DNA of 64,000 nt, taken from contig OZ023214.1 in the NCBI GenBank assembly GCA_963995525.1, forward strand, positions 14,785,260 through 14,849,259, given 5' to 3'. Positions 39,334 through 52,366 of the stretch are shown here, piece by piece. Within the stretch, counting starts at the first letter, position 1, and each line of letters opens with the position of its first letter. Made by a program: the position numbers and the translations under genes. The stretch comes from Escarpia spicata. Taxonomy: Eukaryota; Annelida; Polychaeta; Sabellida; Siboglinidae. The notes beneath the pieces were generated by a model that searched no databases, was not told the origin of the DNA, and was given only the letters and a program-made list of their open reading frames with translations.

Positions 39334-41289
39334 GGATCCTTAATGTGGTCTTACCCCAAATAGATGTTTTCCATGTTACAAATCTTCACGAAGGCTAGAC
39401 TGATATCAAGCTACACACATAACTAGATTAACCACAAATGGGAATGCATGTTACCGTTTTATCTCCGTCACGTAAGTTACAAGAACATATTACGTAAGTT
39501 ATAGGTGTGAAAACTCATCCCCATTTGATGTTTTATCTTGTCTAAAGCAGCAGTACATTCAGTACTCACGAGACAAACATGTCCCATGTCAAAGTGTTCG
39601 AACAAATGTTATGCATATCACAGCATAACGGTATTTTAAGTGCACTTTTTTCGGCGGACGGATCCTTAATGTGGTCTTACCCCAAATAGATGTTTTCCAT
39701 GTTACAAATCTTCACGAAGGCTAGACTGATATCAAGCTACACACATAACTAGATTAACCACAAATGGGAATGCATGTTACCGTTTTATCTCCGTCACGTA
39801 AGTTACAAGAACATATTACGTAAGTTATAGGTGTGAAAACTCATCCCCATTTGATGTTTTATCTTGTCTAAAGCAGCAGCACATTCAGTACTCACGACAC
39901 AAACATGTCCCATGTCAAAGTGTTCGAACAAAATTTATGCATATCACAGCATAACGGTATTTTAAGTGCACTTTTTTCGGCGGACGGATCCTTAATGTGG
40001 TCTTACCCCAAATAGATGTTTTGCATGTTACAAATCTTCACGAAGGCTAGACTGATATCAAGCTACACACATAACTAGATTAACCACAAATGGGAATGCA
40101 TGTTACCGTTTTATCTCCGTCACGTAAGTTACAAGAACATATTACGTAAGTTATAGGTGTGAAAACTCATCCCCATTTGATGTTTTATCTTGTCTAAAGC
40201 AGCAGTACATTCAGTACTCACGAGACAAACATATCCCATGTCAAAGTGTTCGAACACAATTTATGCATATCACAGCATAACGGTATTTTAAGTGCACTTT
40301 TTTCGGCGGACGGATCCTTAATGTGGTCTTACCCCAAATAGATGTTTTGCATGTAACAAATCTTCACGAAGGCTAGACTGATATCAAGCTACACAAATAA
40401 CTAGATTAACCACAAATGGGAATGCATGTTACCGTTTTATCTCCATCACGTAAGTTACAAGAACATATTACGTAAGTTATAGTTGTGAAAACTCATCCCC
40501 ATTTGATGTTTTATCTTGTCTAAAGCAGCAGTACATTCAGTACTCACGAGACAAACATGTCCCATGTCAAAGTGTTCGAACAAAATGTATGCATATCACA
40601 GCATAACTGTATTTTAAGTGCACTTTTTTGGGCGGACGGATCCTTAATGTGGTCTTACCCCAAATATATGTTTTGCATGTTACAAATCTTCACGAAGGCT
40701 AGACTGATATCAAGCTACACACATAACTAGATTAACCACAAATGGGAATGCATGTTACCGTTTTATCTCCGTCACGTAAGTTACAAGAACATATTACGTA
40801 AGATATAGGTGTGAAAACTCATCCCCATTTGATGTTTTATCTTTTCTAAAGCAACAGTACATTCAGTACTCACGAGACAAACATGTCCCATGTCAAAGTG
40901 TTCGAACAAAATTTAAGCATATCACAGCATAACGGTATTATAAGTGCACTTTTTTCGGCGGACGGATCCTTAATGTGGTCTTACCCCAAATAGATGTTTT
41001 GCATGTTACAAATCTTCACGAAGGCTAGACTGATATCAAGCTACACACATAACTAGATTAACCACAAATGGGAATGCATGTTACCGTTTTATCTCCGTCA
41101 CGTAAGTAACAAGAACATATTACGTAAGTTATAGGTGTGAAAACTCATCCCCATTTGATGTTTTATCTTGTCTAAAGCAGCAGTACATTCAATACTCACG
41201 AGACAAACATGTCCCATGTCAAAGTGTTCGAACAAAATTTATGCATATCACAGCATAACGGTATTTTAAGTGCACTTTTTTCGGCGGAC
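38682..41289. repeat. 2608-bp version of the seven-monomer HOR with one extra monomer
   Basis: The series of the two earlier copies recurs, but the TTTTCCATG position is occupied twice (39334 and 39660), and the first of these ends in AAATGTTATGC like the monomer before it. A one-monomer insertion by unequal exchange accounts for the eight monomers. Confidence 0.88.
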
Positions 41290-42918
41290 GGATCCTTAAT
41301 GTGGTCTTACCCCAAATAGATGTTTTGCATGTTACAAATCTTCACGAAGGCTAGACTGATATCAAGCTACACACATAACTAGATTAACCACAAATGGGAA
41401 TGCATGTTACCGTTTTATCTCCGTCACGTAAGTTACAAGAACATATTACGTAAGTTATAGTTGTGAAAACTCATCCCCATTTGATGTTTTATCTTGTCTA
41501 AAGCAGCAGTACATTCAGTACTCACGAGACAAACATGTCCCATGTCAAAGTGTTCGAACAAAATGTATGCATATCACAGCATAACGGTATTTTAAGTGCA
41601 CTTTTTTCGGCGGACGGATCCTTAATGTGGTCTTACCCCTAATAGATGTTCAGCATGTTACAAATCTTCACGAAGGCTAGACTGATATCAAGCTACACAC
41701 ATAACTAGATTAATCACAAATGGGAATGCATGTTACCGTTTTATCTCCGTCACGTAAGTTACAAGAACATATTACGTAAGTTATAGGTGTGAAAACTAAT
41801 CCCCATTTGATGTTTTATCTTGTCTAAAGCAGCAGTACATTCAGTACTCACGAGACAAACATGTCCCATGTCAAAGTGTTCGAACCAAATTTATACATAT
41901 AACAGAAAACGGTATTTTAAGTGCACTTTTTTCGGCGGAGGGATCCTGAATGTGGTCTTACCCCAAATAGATGTTTTGCATGTTACAAATCTTCACGAAG
42001 GCTAGACTGATATCACGCTACACACATAACTAGATTAACCACAAATGGGAATGCATGTTACCGTTTTATCTCCGTCACGTAAGTTACAAGAACATATTAC
42101 GTAAGTTATAGGTGTGAAAACGCATCCCCATTTGATGTTTTATCTTGTCTAAAGCAGCAGTACATTCAGTACTCACGAGACAAACATGTCCCATGTCAAA
42201 GTGTTCGAACAAAATTTATGCATATCACAGCATAACGGTATTTTAAGTGCACTTTTTTCGGCGGACGGATCCTTAATGTGGTCTTACCCCAAATAGATGT
42301 TTTGCATGTTACAAATCTTCACGAAGGCTAGACTGATATCAAGCTACACACATAACTAGATTAACCACAAATGGGAATGCATGTTACCGTTTTATCTCCG
42401 TCACGTAACTTACAAGAACATATTACGTAAGTTATAGGTGTGAAAACTCATCCCCATTTGATGTTTTATCTTGTCTAAAGCAACAGTACATTCAGTACTC
42501 ACGAGACAAACATGTCCCATGTCAAAGTGTTCGAACAAAATTTATGCATATCACAGCATAACGGTATTTTAAGAGCACATTTTTCGGCGGACGGATCCTT
42601 AATGTGGTCTTACCCCAAATAGATGTTTTGCATGTTACAAATCTTCACGAAGGCTAGACTGATATCAAGCTACACACATAACTAGATTAACCACAAATGG
42701 GAATGCATGTTACCGTTTTATCTCCGTCACGTAAGTTACAAGAACATATTACGTAAGTTATAGTTGTGAAAACTCATCCCCATTTGATATTTTATCTTGT
42801 CTAAAGCAGCAGTACATTCAGTATTCACGAGACAAACATGTTCCATGTCAAAGTGTTCGAACAAAATTTATGCATATCACAGCATAACGGTATTTTAAGT
42901 GCACTTTTTTCGGCGGAC
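39660..42918. repeat. 5214-bp-period (16-monomer) repeat, copy 2
   Basis: Counterpart of the preceding block, with private changes such as TTCAATACTC (~41190), CCCCTAATAG (~41638), ATCACGCTAC (~42012) and CACGTAACTTAC (~42402). Agreement continues into the monomer at 42919 and stops where that monomer ends in class B while 37705 does not. Confidence 0.88.
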
Positions 42919-43243
42919 GGATCCTTAATGTGGTCTTACCCCAAATAGATGTTTTGCATGTTACAAATCTTCACGAAGGCTAGACTGATATCAAGCTACA
43001 CACATAACTAGATTAACCCCAAATGGGAATGCATGTTACCGTTTTATCTCCGTCACGTAAGTTACAAGATCATATTACGTAAGTTATAGGTGTGAAAACT
43101 CATCCCCATTTGATGTTTTATCTTGTCTAAAGCAGCAGTACATTCAGTACTCACGAGACAAACATGTCCCATGTCAAAATGTTCGAACCAAATTTATACA
43201 TATAAAAGAAAACGGTATTTTAAGTGCACTTTTTTCGGCGGAG
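42267..43243. repeat. 977-bp three-monomer tandem duplication, copy 1
   Basis: Markers GCAACAG with AAGAGCACATTT; GATATTTTATC with GTATTCACG and CATGTTCC; AACCCCAAATG with AAGATCAT, CAAAATGTTCG and a class B end reading ATATAAAAGAAAACG. Confidence 0.92.
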
Positions 43244-44220
43244 GGATCCTGAATGTGGTCTTACCCCAAATAGATGTTTTGCATGTTACAAATCTTCACG
43301 AAGGCTAGACTGATATCAAGCTACACACATAACTAGATTAACCACAAATGGGAATGCATGTTACCGTTTTATCTCCGTCACGTAAGTTACAAGAACATAT
43401 TACGTAAGTTATAGGTGTGAAAACTCATCCCCATTTGATGTTTTATCTTGTCTAAAGCAACAGTACATTCAGTACTCACGAGACAAACATGTCCCATGTC
43501 AAAGTGTTCGAACAAAATTTATGCATATCACAGCATAACGGTATTTTAAGAGCACATTTTTCGGCGGACGGATCCTTAATGTGGTCTTACCCCAAATAGA
43601 TGTTTTGCATGTTACAAATCTTCACGAAGGCTAGACTGATATCAAGCTACACACATAACTAGATTAACCACAAATGGGAATGCATGTTACCGTTTTATCT
43701 CCGTCACGTAAGTTACAAGAACATATTACGTAAGTTATAGTTGTGAAAACTCATCCCCATTTGATATTTTATCTTGTCTAAAGCAGCAGTACATTCAGTA
43801 TTCACGAGACAAACATGTTCCATGTCAAAGTGTTCGAACAAAATTTATGCATATCACAGCATAACGGTATTTTAAGTGCACTTTTTTCGGCGGACGGATC
43901 CTTAATGTGGTCTTACCCCAAATAGATGTTTTGCATGTTACAAATCTTCACGAAGGCTAGACTGATATCAAGCTACACACATAACTAGATTAACCCCAAA
44001 TGGGAATGCATGTTACCGTTTTATCTCCGTCACGTAAGTTACAAGATCATATTACGTAAGTTATAGGTGTGAAAACTCATCCCCATTTGATGTTTTATCT
44101 TGTCTAAAGCAGCAGTACATTCAGTACTCACGAGACAAACATGTCCCATGTCAAAATGTTCGAACCAAATTTATACATATAAAAGAAAACGGTATTTTAA
44201 GTGCACTTTTTTCGGCGGAG
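43244..44220. repeat. 977-bp three-monomer tandem duplication, copy 2
   Basis: Repeats the preceding three monomers including the rare ATAAAAG class B form, which occurs nowhere else. Only the CACGTAACTTAC change of copy 1 is absent, so this is among the youngest duplications in the window. Confidence 0.92.
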
Positions 44221-44872
44221 GGATCCTGAATGTGGTCTTACCCCAAATAGATGTTTTGCATGTTACAAATCTTCACGAAGGCTAGACTGATATCAAGCTA
44301 CACACATAACTAGATTAACCACAAATGGGAATGCATGTTACCGTTTTATCTCCGTCACGTAAGTTACAAGAACATATTACGTAAGTTATAGGTGTGAAAA
44401 CTCATCCCCATTTGATGTTTTATCTTGTCTAAAGCAGCAGTACATTCAGTACTCACGAGACAAACATGTCCCATGTCAAAGTGTTCGAACAAAATGTATG
44501 CATATCACAGCATAACGGTATTTTAAGTGCACTTTTTTCGGCGGACGGATCCTTAATGTGGTCTTACCCCAAATAGATGGTTTGCATGTTACAAATCTTC
44601 ACGAAGGCTAGACTGATATAAAGCTACACACATAACTAGATTAACCACAAATGGGAATGCATGTTACCGTTTTATCTCCGTCACGTAAGTTACAAGAACG
44701 TATTACGTAAGTTATAGGTGTGAAAACTCATCCCCATTTGATGTTTTATCTTGTCTAAAGCAGCAGTACATTCAGTACTCACGAGACAAACATGTCCCAT
44801 GTCAAAGTGTTCGAACAACATTTATGCATATCACAGCATAACGGTATTTTAAGTGCACTTTTTTCGGCGGAC
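44221..44872. repeat. 652-bp two-monomer tandem duplication, copy 1
   Basis: An AAAATGTATGC monomer is followed by one with GATATAAAGC and AACAACATTTATGC. The first anchor still has the class B type GGAGGG start, so the shared part begins a little inside. GATGGTTTGC and AACGTATTAC are private to this copy. Confidence 0.85.
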
Positions 44873-45524
44873 GGATCCTTAATGTGGTCTTACCCCAAAT
44901 AGATGTTTTGCATGTTACAAATCTTCACGAAGGCTAGACTGATATCAAGCTACACACATAACTAGATTAACCACAAATGTGAATGCATGTTACCGTTTTA
45001 TCTCCGTCACGTAAGTTACAAGAACATATTACGTAAGTTATAGGTGTGAAAACTCATCCCCATTTGATGTTTTATCTTGTCTAAAGCAGCAGTACATTCA
45101 GTACTCACGAGACAAACATGTCCCATGTCAAAGTGTTCGAACAAAATGTATGCATATCACAGCATAACGGTATTTTAAGTGCACTTTTTTCGGCGGACGG
45201 ATCCTTAATGTGGTCTTACCCCAAATAGATGTTTTGCATGTTACAAATCTTCACGAAGGCTAGACTGATATAAAGCTACACACATAACTAGATTAACCAC
45301 AAATGGGAATGCATGTTACCGTTTTATCTCCGTCACGTAAGTTACAAGAACATATTACGTAAGTTATAGGTGTGAAAACTCATCCCCATTTGATGTTTTA
45401 TCTTGTCTAAAGCAGCAGTACATTCAGTACTCACGAGACAAACATGTCCCATGTCAAAGTGTTCGAACAACATTTATGCATATCACAGCATAACGGTATT
45501 TTAAGTGCACTTTTTTCGGCGGAC
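44873..45524. repeat. 652-bp two-monomer tandem duplication, copy 2
   Basis: Repeats GATATAAAGC and AACAACATTTATGC at +652 bp, with CAAATGTGAATG (~44977) private to it. Confidence 0.85.
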
Positions 45525-46174
45525 GGATCCTTAATGTGGTCTTACCCCAAATAGATGTTTTGCATGTTACAAATCTTCACGAAGGCTAGACTGATATCAA
45601 GCTACACACATAACTAGATTAACCACAAATGGGAATGCATGTTACCGTTTTATCTCCGTCACGTAAGTTACAAGAACATATTACGTAAGTTATAGGTGTG
45701 AAAACTCATCCCCATTTGATGTTTTATCTTGTCTAAAGCAGCAGTACATTCAGTACTCACGAGACAAACATGTCCCATGTCAAAGTGTTCGAACCAAATT
45801 TATACATATAACAGAAAACGGTATTTTAAGTGCACTTTTTTCGGCGGGCGGATCCTTAATGTGGTCTTACCCCAAATAGATGTTCAGCATGTTACAAATC
45901 TTCACGAAGGCTAGACTGATATCAAGCTACACACATAACTAGATTAACCACAAATGGGAATGCATGTTACCGTTTTATCTCCGTCACGTAAGTTACAAGA
46001 ACATATTACGTAAGTTATAGTTTTGAAAACTCATCCCCATTTGATGTTTTATCTTGTCTAAAGCAGCAGTACATTCAGTACTCACGAGACAAACATGTCC
46101 CATGTCAAAGTGTTCGAACCAAATTTATACATATAACAGAAAACGGTATTTTAAGTGCACTTTTTTAGGCGGAG

Positions 46175-47150
46175 GGATCCTGAATGTGGTCTTACCCCAA
46201 ATAGATGTTCAGCATGTTACAAATCTTCACGAAGGCTAGACTGATATCAAGCTACACAAATAACTAGATTAACCACAAATGGGAATGCATGTTACCGTTT
46301 TATCTCCGTCACGTAAGTTACAAGAACATATTACGTAAGTTATAGGTGTGAAAACTCATCCCCATTTGATGTTTTATCTTGTCTAAAGCAGCAGTACATT
46401 CAGTACTCACGAGACAAACATGTCCCATGTCAGAGTGTTCGAACAAAATTTATGCATATCACAGCATAACGGTATTTTAAGTGCACTTTTTTCGGCGGAC
46501 GTATCCTTAATGTGGTCTTACCCCAAATATATGTTTTGCATGTTACAAATCTTCACGAAGGCTAGACTGATATCAAGCTACACACATAACTAGATTAACC
46601 ACAAATGGGAATGCATGTTACCGTTTTATCTCCGTCACGTAAGTTACAAGAACATATTACGTAAGTTATAGGTGTGAAAACTCATCCCCATTTGATGTTT
46701 TATCTTGTCTAAAGCAGCAGTACATTCAGTACTCACGAGAGAAACAGGTCCCATGTCAAAGTGTTCGAACAAAATTTATGCATATCACAGCATAACGGTA
46801 TTTTAAGTGCACTTTTTTCGGCGGACGGATCCTTAATGTGGTCTTACCCCAAATATATGTTTTGCATGTTACAAATTTCACGAAGGCTAGACTGATATCA
46901 AGCTACACACATAACTAGATTAACCACAAATGGGAATGCATGTTACCGTTTTATCTCCGTCACGTAAGTTACAAGAACATATTACGTAAGTTATAGTTGT
47001 GAAAACTCATCCCCATTTGACGTTTTATCTTGTCTAAAGCAGCAGTACATTCAGTACTCACGAGACAAACATTTCCCATGTCAAAGTGTTCGAACCAAAT
47101 TTATACATATAACAGAAAACGGTATTTTAAGTGCACTTTTTTAGGCGGAG
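46175..47150. repeat. 976-bp three-monomer tandem duplication, copy 1
   Basis: GTTCAGC with ACACAAATAAC and CAGAGTG; a GTATCC-anchored monomer with ACAGGTCCC; a TAGTTGTG and TTTGACG monomer with a class B end reading TTTTTTAGGCGG. A missing base (AAATTTCACG near 46874) makes one spacing 324. Confidence 0.88.
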
Positions 47151-49433
47151 GGATCCTGAATGTGGTCTTACCCCAAATAGATGTTCAGCATGTTACAAAT
47201 CTTCACGAAGGCTAGACTGATATCAAGCTACACAAATAACTAGATTAACCACAAATGGGAATGCATGTTACCGTTTTATCTCCGTCACGTAAGTTACAAG
47301 AACATATTACGTAAGTTATAGGTGTGAAAACTCATCCCCATTTGATGTTTTATGTTGTTTAAAGCAGCAGTACATTCAGTACTCACGAGACAAACATGTC
47401 CCATGTCAGAGTGTCCGAACAAAATTTATGCATATCACAGCATAACGGTATTTTAAGTGCACTTTTTTCGGCGGACGTATCCTTAATGTGGTCTTACCCC
47501 AAATAGATGTTTTGCATGTTACACATCTTCACGAAGGTTAGACTGATATCAAGCTACACACATAACTAGATTAACCACAAATGGGAATGCATGTTACCGT
47601 TTTATCTCCGTCACGTAAGTTACAAGAACATATTACGTAAGTTATAGGTGTGAAAACTCATCCCCATTTGATGTTTTATCTTGTCTAAAGCAGCAGTACA
47701 TTCAGTACTCACGAGACAAACAGGTCCCATGTCAAAGTGTTCGAACAAAATTTATGCATATCACAGCATAACGGTATTTTAAGTGCACTTTTTTCGGCGG
47801 ACGGATCCTTAATGTGGTCTTACCCCAAATATATGTTTTGCATGTTACAAATCTTCACGAAGGCTAGACTGATATCAAGCTACACACATAACTAGATTAA
47901 CCACAAATGGGAATGCATGTTACCGTTTTATCTCCGTCACGTAAGTTACAAGAACATATTACGTAAGTTATAGTTGTGAAAACTCATCCCCATTTGACGT
48001 TTTATCTTGTCTAAAGCAGCAGTACATTCAGTACTCACGAGACAAACATGTCCCATGTCAAAGTGTTCGAACCAAATTTATACATATAACAGAAAACGGT
48101 ATTTTAAGTGCACTTTTTTCGGCGGACGGATCCTTAATGTGGTCTTACCCCAAATAGATGTTCAGCATGTTACAAATCTTCACGAAGGCTAGACTGATAT
48201 CAAGCTACACACATAACTAGATTAACCACAAATGGGAATGCATGTTACCGTTTTATCTCCGTCACGTAAGTTACAAGAACATATTACGTAAGTTATAGGT
48301 GTGAAAACTCATCCCCATTTGATGTTTTATCTTGTCTAAAGCAGCAGTACATTCAGTACTCACGAGACAAACAGGTCCCATGTCAAAGTGTTCGAACAAA
48401 ATTTATGCATATCACAGCATAACGGTATTTTAAGTGCACTTTTTTTCGGCGGACGGATCCTTAATGTGGTCTTACCCCAAATATATGTTTTGCATGTTAC
48501 AAATCTTCACGAAGGCTAGACTGATATCAAGCTACACACATAACTAGATTAACCACAAATGGGAATGCATGTTACCGTTTTATCTCCGTCACGTAAGTTA
48601 CAAGAAAATATTACGTAAGTTATAAGTGTGAAAACTCATCCCCATTTGATGTTTTATCTTGTCTAAAGCAGCAGTACATTCAGCACTCACGAGACAAACA
48701 TGTCCCATGTCAAAGTGTTCGAACCAAATGTATGCATATCACAGCATAACGGTATTTTAAGTGCACTTTTTTCGGCGGACGGATCCTTAATGTGGTCTTA
48801 CCCCAAATAGATGTTCAGCACGTCACAAATCTTCACGAATGCTAGACTGATATCAAGCTACACACATAACTAGATTAACCACAAATGGGAATACATGTTA
48901 CCGTTTTATCTCCGTCACGTAAGTTACTAGAACATATTACGTAAGTTATAGGTGTGAAAACTCATCCACATTTGATGTTTTATCTTGTCTAAAGCAGCAG
49001 TACATTCAGTATTCACGAGATAAACATGTCCCATGTCAGAGTGTTCGAAAAAAATTGATGCATATCACAGCATAACGGTATTTTAAGTGCACTTTTTTCG
49101 GCGGACGTATCCTTAATGTGGTCTTACCCCAAATAGATGTTTTGCATGTTACAAATCTTCACGAAGGCTAGACTGATATCAAGCTACACACATAACTAGA
49201 TTAACCACAAATGGGAATGCATGTTACCGTTTTATCTCCGTCACGTAAGTTACAAGAACATATTACGTAAGTTATAGGTGTGAAAACTCATCCCCATTTG
49301 ATGTTTTATCGTGTCTAAAGCAGCAGTACCTTCAGTACTCACGAGACAAACATGTCCCATGTCAAAGTGTTCGAAAAAAAAAAAATGCATATCACAGCAT
49401 AACGGTATTTTAAGTGCACTTTTTTCGGCGGAC
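46827..49433. repeat. 2933-bp-period (9-monomer) repeat, copy 1
   Basis: Eight consecutive monomers match 49760-52366. Diagnostic variants are CAGCACTCACG (~48681), GTTCAGCACG with CACGAATGC (~48813), GTTACTAGAAC with GAGATAAAC, and a GTATCC anchor leading to TATCGTGTC, AGTACC and an A-rich junction (~49374). The ninth monomer (49434) has no counterpart. Confidence 0.87.
47151..48127. repeat. 977-bp three-monomer tandem duplication, copy 2
   Basis: The same three types at +976 bp, but the class B end reads CGGCGGACGG instead of AGGCGGAGGG, so the end was exchanged. TATGTTGTTTAAAG and AGTGTCCG are private here. Confidence 0.88.
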
Positions 49434-49759
49434 GGATCCTTAATGTGGTCTTACCCCAAATAGATGTTTTGAATGTTACAAATCTTCACGAAGGCTAGAC
49501 TGATATCAAGCTACACACATAACTAGATTAACCACAAATGGGAATGCATGTTACCGTTTTATCTCCGTCACGTAAGTTACAAGAACATATTACGTAAGTT
49601 ATAGGTGTGAAAACTCATCCCCATTTGATGTTTTATCTTGTCTAAAGCAGCAGTACATTCAGTACTCACGAGACAAACATGTCCCATGTCAAAGTGTTCG
49701 AACAAAATTTATGCATATCACAGCATAACGGTATTTTAAGTGCACTTTTTTCGGCGGAC

Positions 49760-52366
49760 GGATCCTTAATGTGGTCTTACCCCAAATAGATGTTTTGCAT
49801 GTTACAAATCTTCACGAAGGCTAGACTGATATCAAGCTACACACATAACTAGATTAACCACAAATGGGAATGCATGTTACCGTTTTATCTCCGTCACGTA
49901 AGTTACAAGAACATATTACGTAAGTTATAGTTGTGAAAACTCATCCCCATTTGATGTTTTATCTTGTCTAAAGCAGCAGTACATTCAGTACTCACGAGAG
50001 AAACATGTCCCATGTCAAAGTGTTCGAACAAAATTTATACATATAACAGAAAACGGTATTTTAAGTGCACTTTTTTAGGCGGAGGGATCCTGAATGTGGT
50101 CTTACCCCAAATAGATGTTCAGCATGTTACAAATCTTCACGAAGGCTAGACTGATATCAAGCTACACACATAACTAGATTAACCACAAATGGGAATGCAT
50201 GTTACCGTTTTATCTCCGTCACGTAAGTTACAAGAACATATTACGTAAGTTATAGGTGTGAAAACTCATCCCGATTTGATGTTTTATCTTGTCTAAAGCA
50301 GCAGTACATTCAGTACTCACGAGACAAACATGTCCCATATCAGAGTGTTCGAACAAAATTTATGCATATCACAGCATAACGGTATTTTAAGTGCACTTTT
50401 TTCGGCGGACGTATCCTAAATGTGGTCTTACCCCAAATAGATGTTTTGCATGTTACAAATCTTCACGAAGGCTAGACTGATATCAAGCTACACACATAAC
50501 TAGATTAACCACAAATGGGAATGCATGTTACCGTTTTATCTCCGTCACGTAAGTTACAAGAACATATTACGTAAGTTATAGGTGTGAAAACTCATCCCCA
50601 TTTGATGTTTTATCTTGTCTAAAGCAGCAGTACATTCAGTACTCACGAGACAAACAGGTCCCATGTCAAAGTGTTCGAACAAAATTTATGCATATCACAG
50701 CATAACGGTATTTTAAGTGCACTTTTTTCGGCGGACGGATCCCTAATGTGGTCTTACCCCAAATAGATGTTTTGCATGTTACAAATCTTCACGAAGGCTA
50801 GACTGATATCAAGCTACACACATAACTAGATTAACCACAAATGGGAATGCATGTTACCGTTTTATCTCCGTCACGTAAGTTACAAGAACATATTACGTAA
50901 GTTATAGTTGTGAAAACTCATCCCCATTTGATGTTTTATCTTGTCTAAAGCAGCAGTACATTCAGTACTCACGAGACAAACATATCCCATGTCAAAGTGT
51001 TCGAACCAAATTTATACATATAACAGAAAACGGTATTTTAAGTGCACTTTTTTCGGCGGACGGATCCTTAATGTGGTCTTACCCCAAATAGATGTTCAGC
51101 ATGTTACAAATCTTCACGAAGGCTAGACTGATATCAAGCTACACACATAACTAGATTAACCACAAATGGGAATGCATGTTACCGTTTTATCTCCGTCACG
51201 TAAGTTACAAGAACATATTACGTAAGTTATAGGTGTGAAAACTCATCCCCATTTGATGTTTTATCTTGTCTAAAGCAGCAGTACATTCAGTACTCACGAG
51301 ACAAACAGGTCCCATATCAAAGTGTTCGAACAAAATTTATGCATATCACAGCATAACGGTATTTTAAGTGCACTTTTTTTCGGCGGACGGATCCTTAAAG
51401 TGGTCTTACCCCAAATAGATGTTTTGCATGTTACAAATCTTCACGAAGGCTAGACTGATATCAAGCTACACACATAACTAGATTAACCACAAATGGGAAT
51501 GCATGTTACCGTTTTATCTCCGTCACGTAAGTTACAAGAACATATTACGTAAGTTATAGGTGTGAAAACTCATCCCCATTTGATGTTTTATCTTGTCTAA
51601 AGCAGCAGTACATTCAGCACTCACGAGACAAACATGTCCCATGTCAAAGTGTTCGAACCAAATGTAAGCATATCACAGCATAACGGTATTTTAAGTGCAC
51701 TTTTTTCGGCGGACGGATCCTTAATGTGGTCTTACCCCAAATAGATGTTCAGCACGTTACAAATCTTCACGAATGCTAGACTGATATCAAGCTACACACA
51801 TAACTAGATTAACCACAAATGGGAATGCATGTTACCGTTTTATCTCCGTCACGTAAGTTACTAGAACATATTACGTAAGTTATAGGTGTGAAAACTCATC
51901 CCCATTTGATATTTTATCTTGTCTAAAGCAGCAGTACATTCAGTATTCACGAGATAAACATGTCCCATGTCAGAGTGTTCGAACAAAATTTATGCATATC
52001 ACAGCATAACGGTATTTTAAGTGCACTTTTTTCGGCGGACGTATCCTTAATGTGGTCTTACCCCAAATAGATGTTTTGCATGTTACAAATCTTCACGAAG
52101 GCTAGACTGATATCAAGCTACACACATAACTAGATTAACCACAAATGGGAATGCATGTTACCGTTTTATCTCCGTCACGTAAGTTACAAGAACATATTAC
52201 GTAAGTTATACGTGTGAAAACTCATCCCCATTTGATGTTTTATCGTGTCTAAAGCAGCAGTACCTTCAGTACTCACGAGAGAAACATGTCCCATGTCAAA
52301 GTGTTCGAGAAAAAAAAATGCATATCACAGCATAACGGTATTTTAAGTGCACTTTTTTCGGCGGAC
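49760..52366. repeat. 2933-bp-period (9-monomer) repeat, copy 2
   Basis: Counterpart of the preceding block. CATCCCGATTTG (~50271), GTATCCTAAATG (50411), GGATCCCTAATG (50737) and CTTAAAGTGG (51396) are private. The A-rich junction recurs near 52306. Confidence 0.87.

Larger units (their letters stand above)
29559..45524. repeat. Zone 3: nested 4-, 7- and 16-monomer repeats
   Basis: Class B ends return here (30210, 31513, 33794, 36727, 38682, 41941, 43244, 44221) with CAAAGTG or CAAAATG instead of zone 1's CATAGTG. Diagnostic variants recur at fixed distances: TTTTGGGCGG before 33143, 35424 and 40638 (2281 then 5214 bp apart), AAACGCATCCCC after six of the class B ends, and AAGAGCACATTT near 37359, 42573 and 43550. 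The block is therefore a patchwork of tandem duplications of several monomers at once. Confidence 0.85.
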
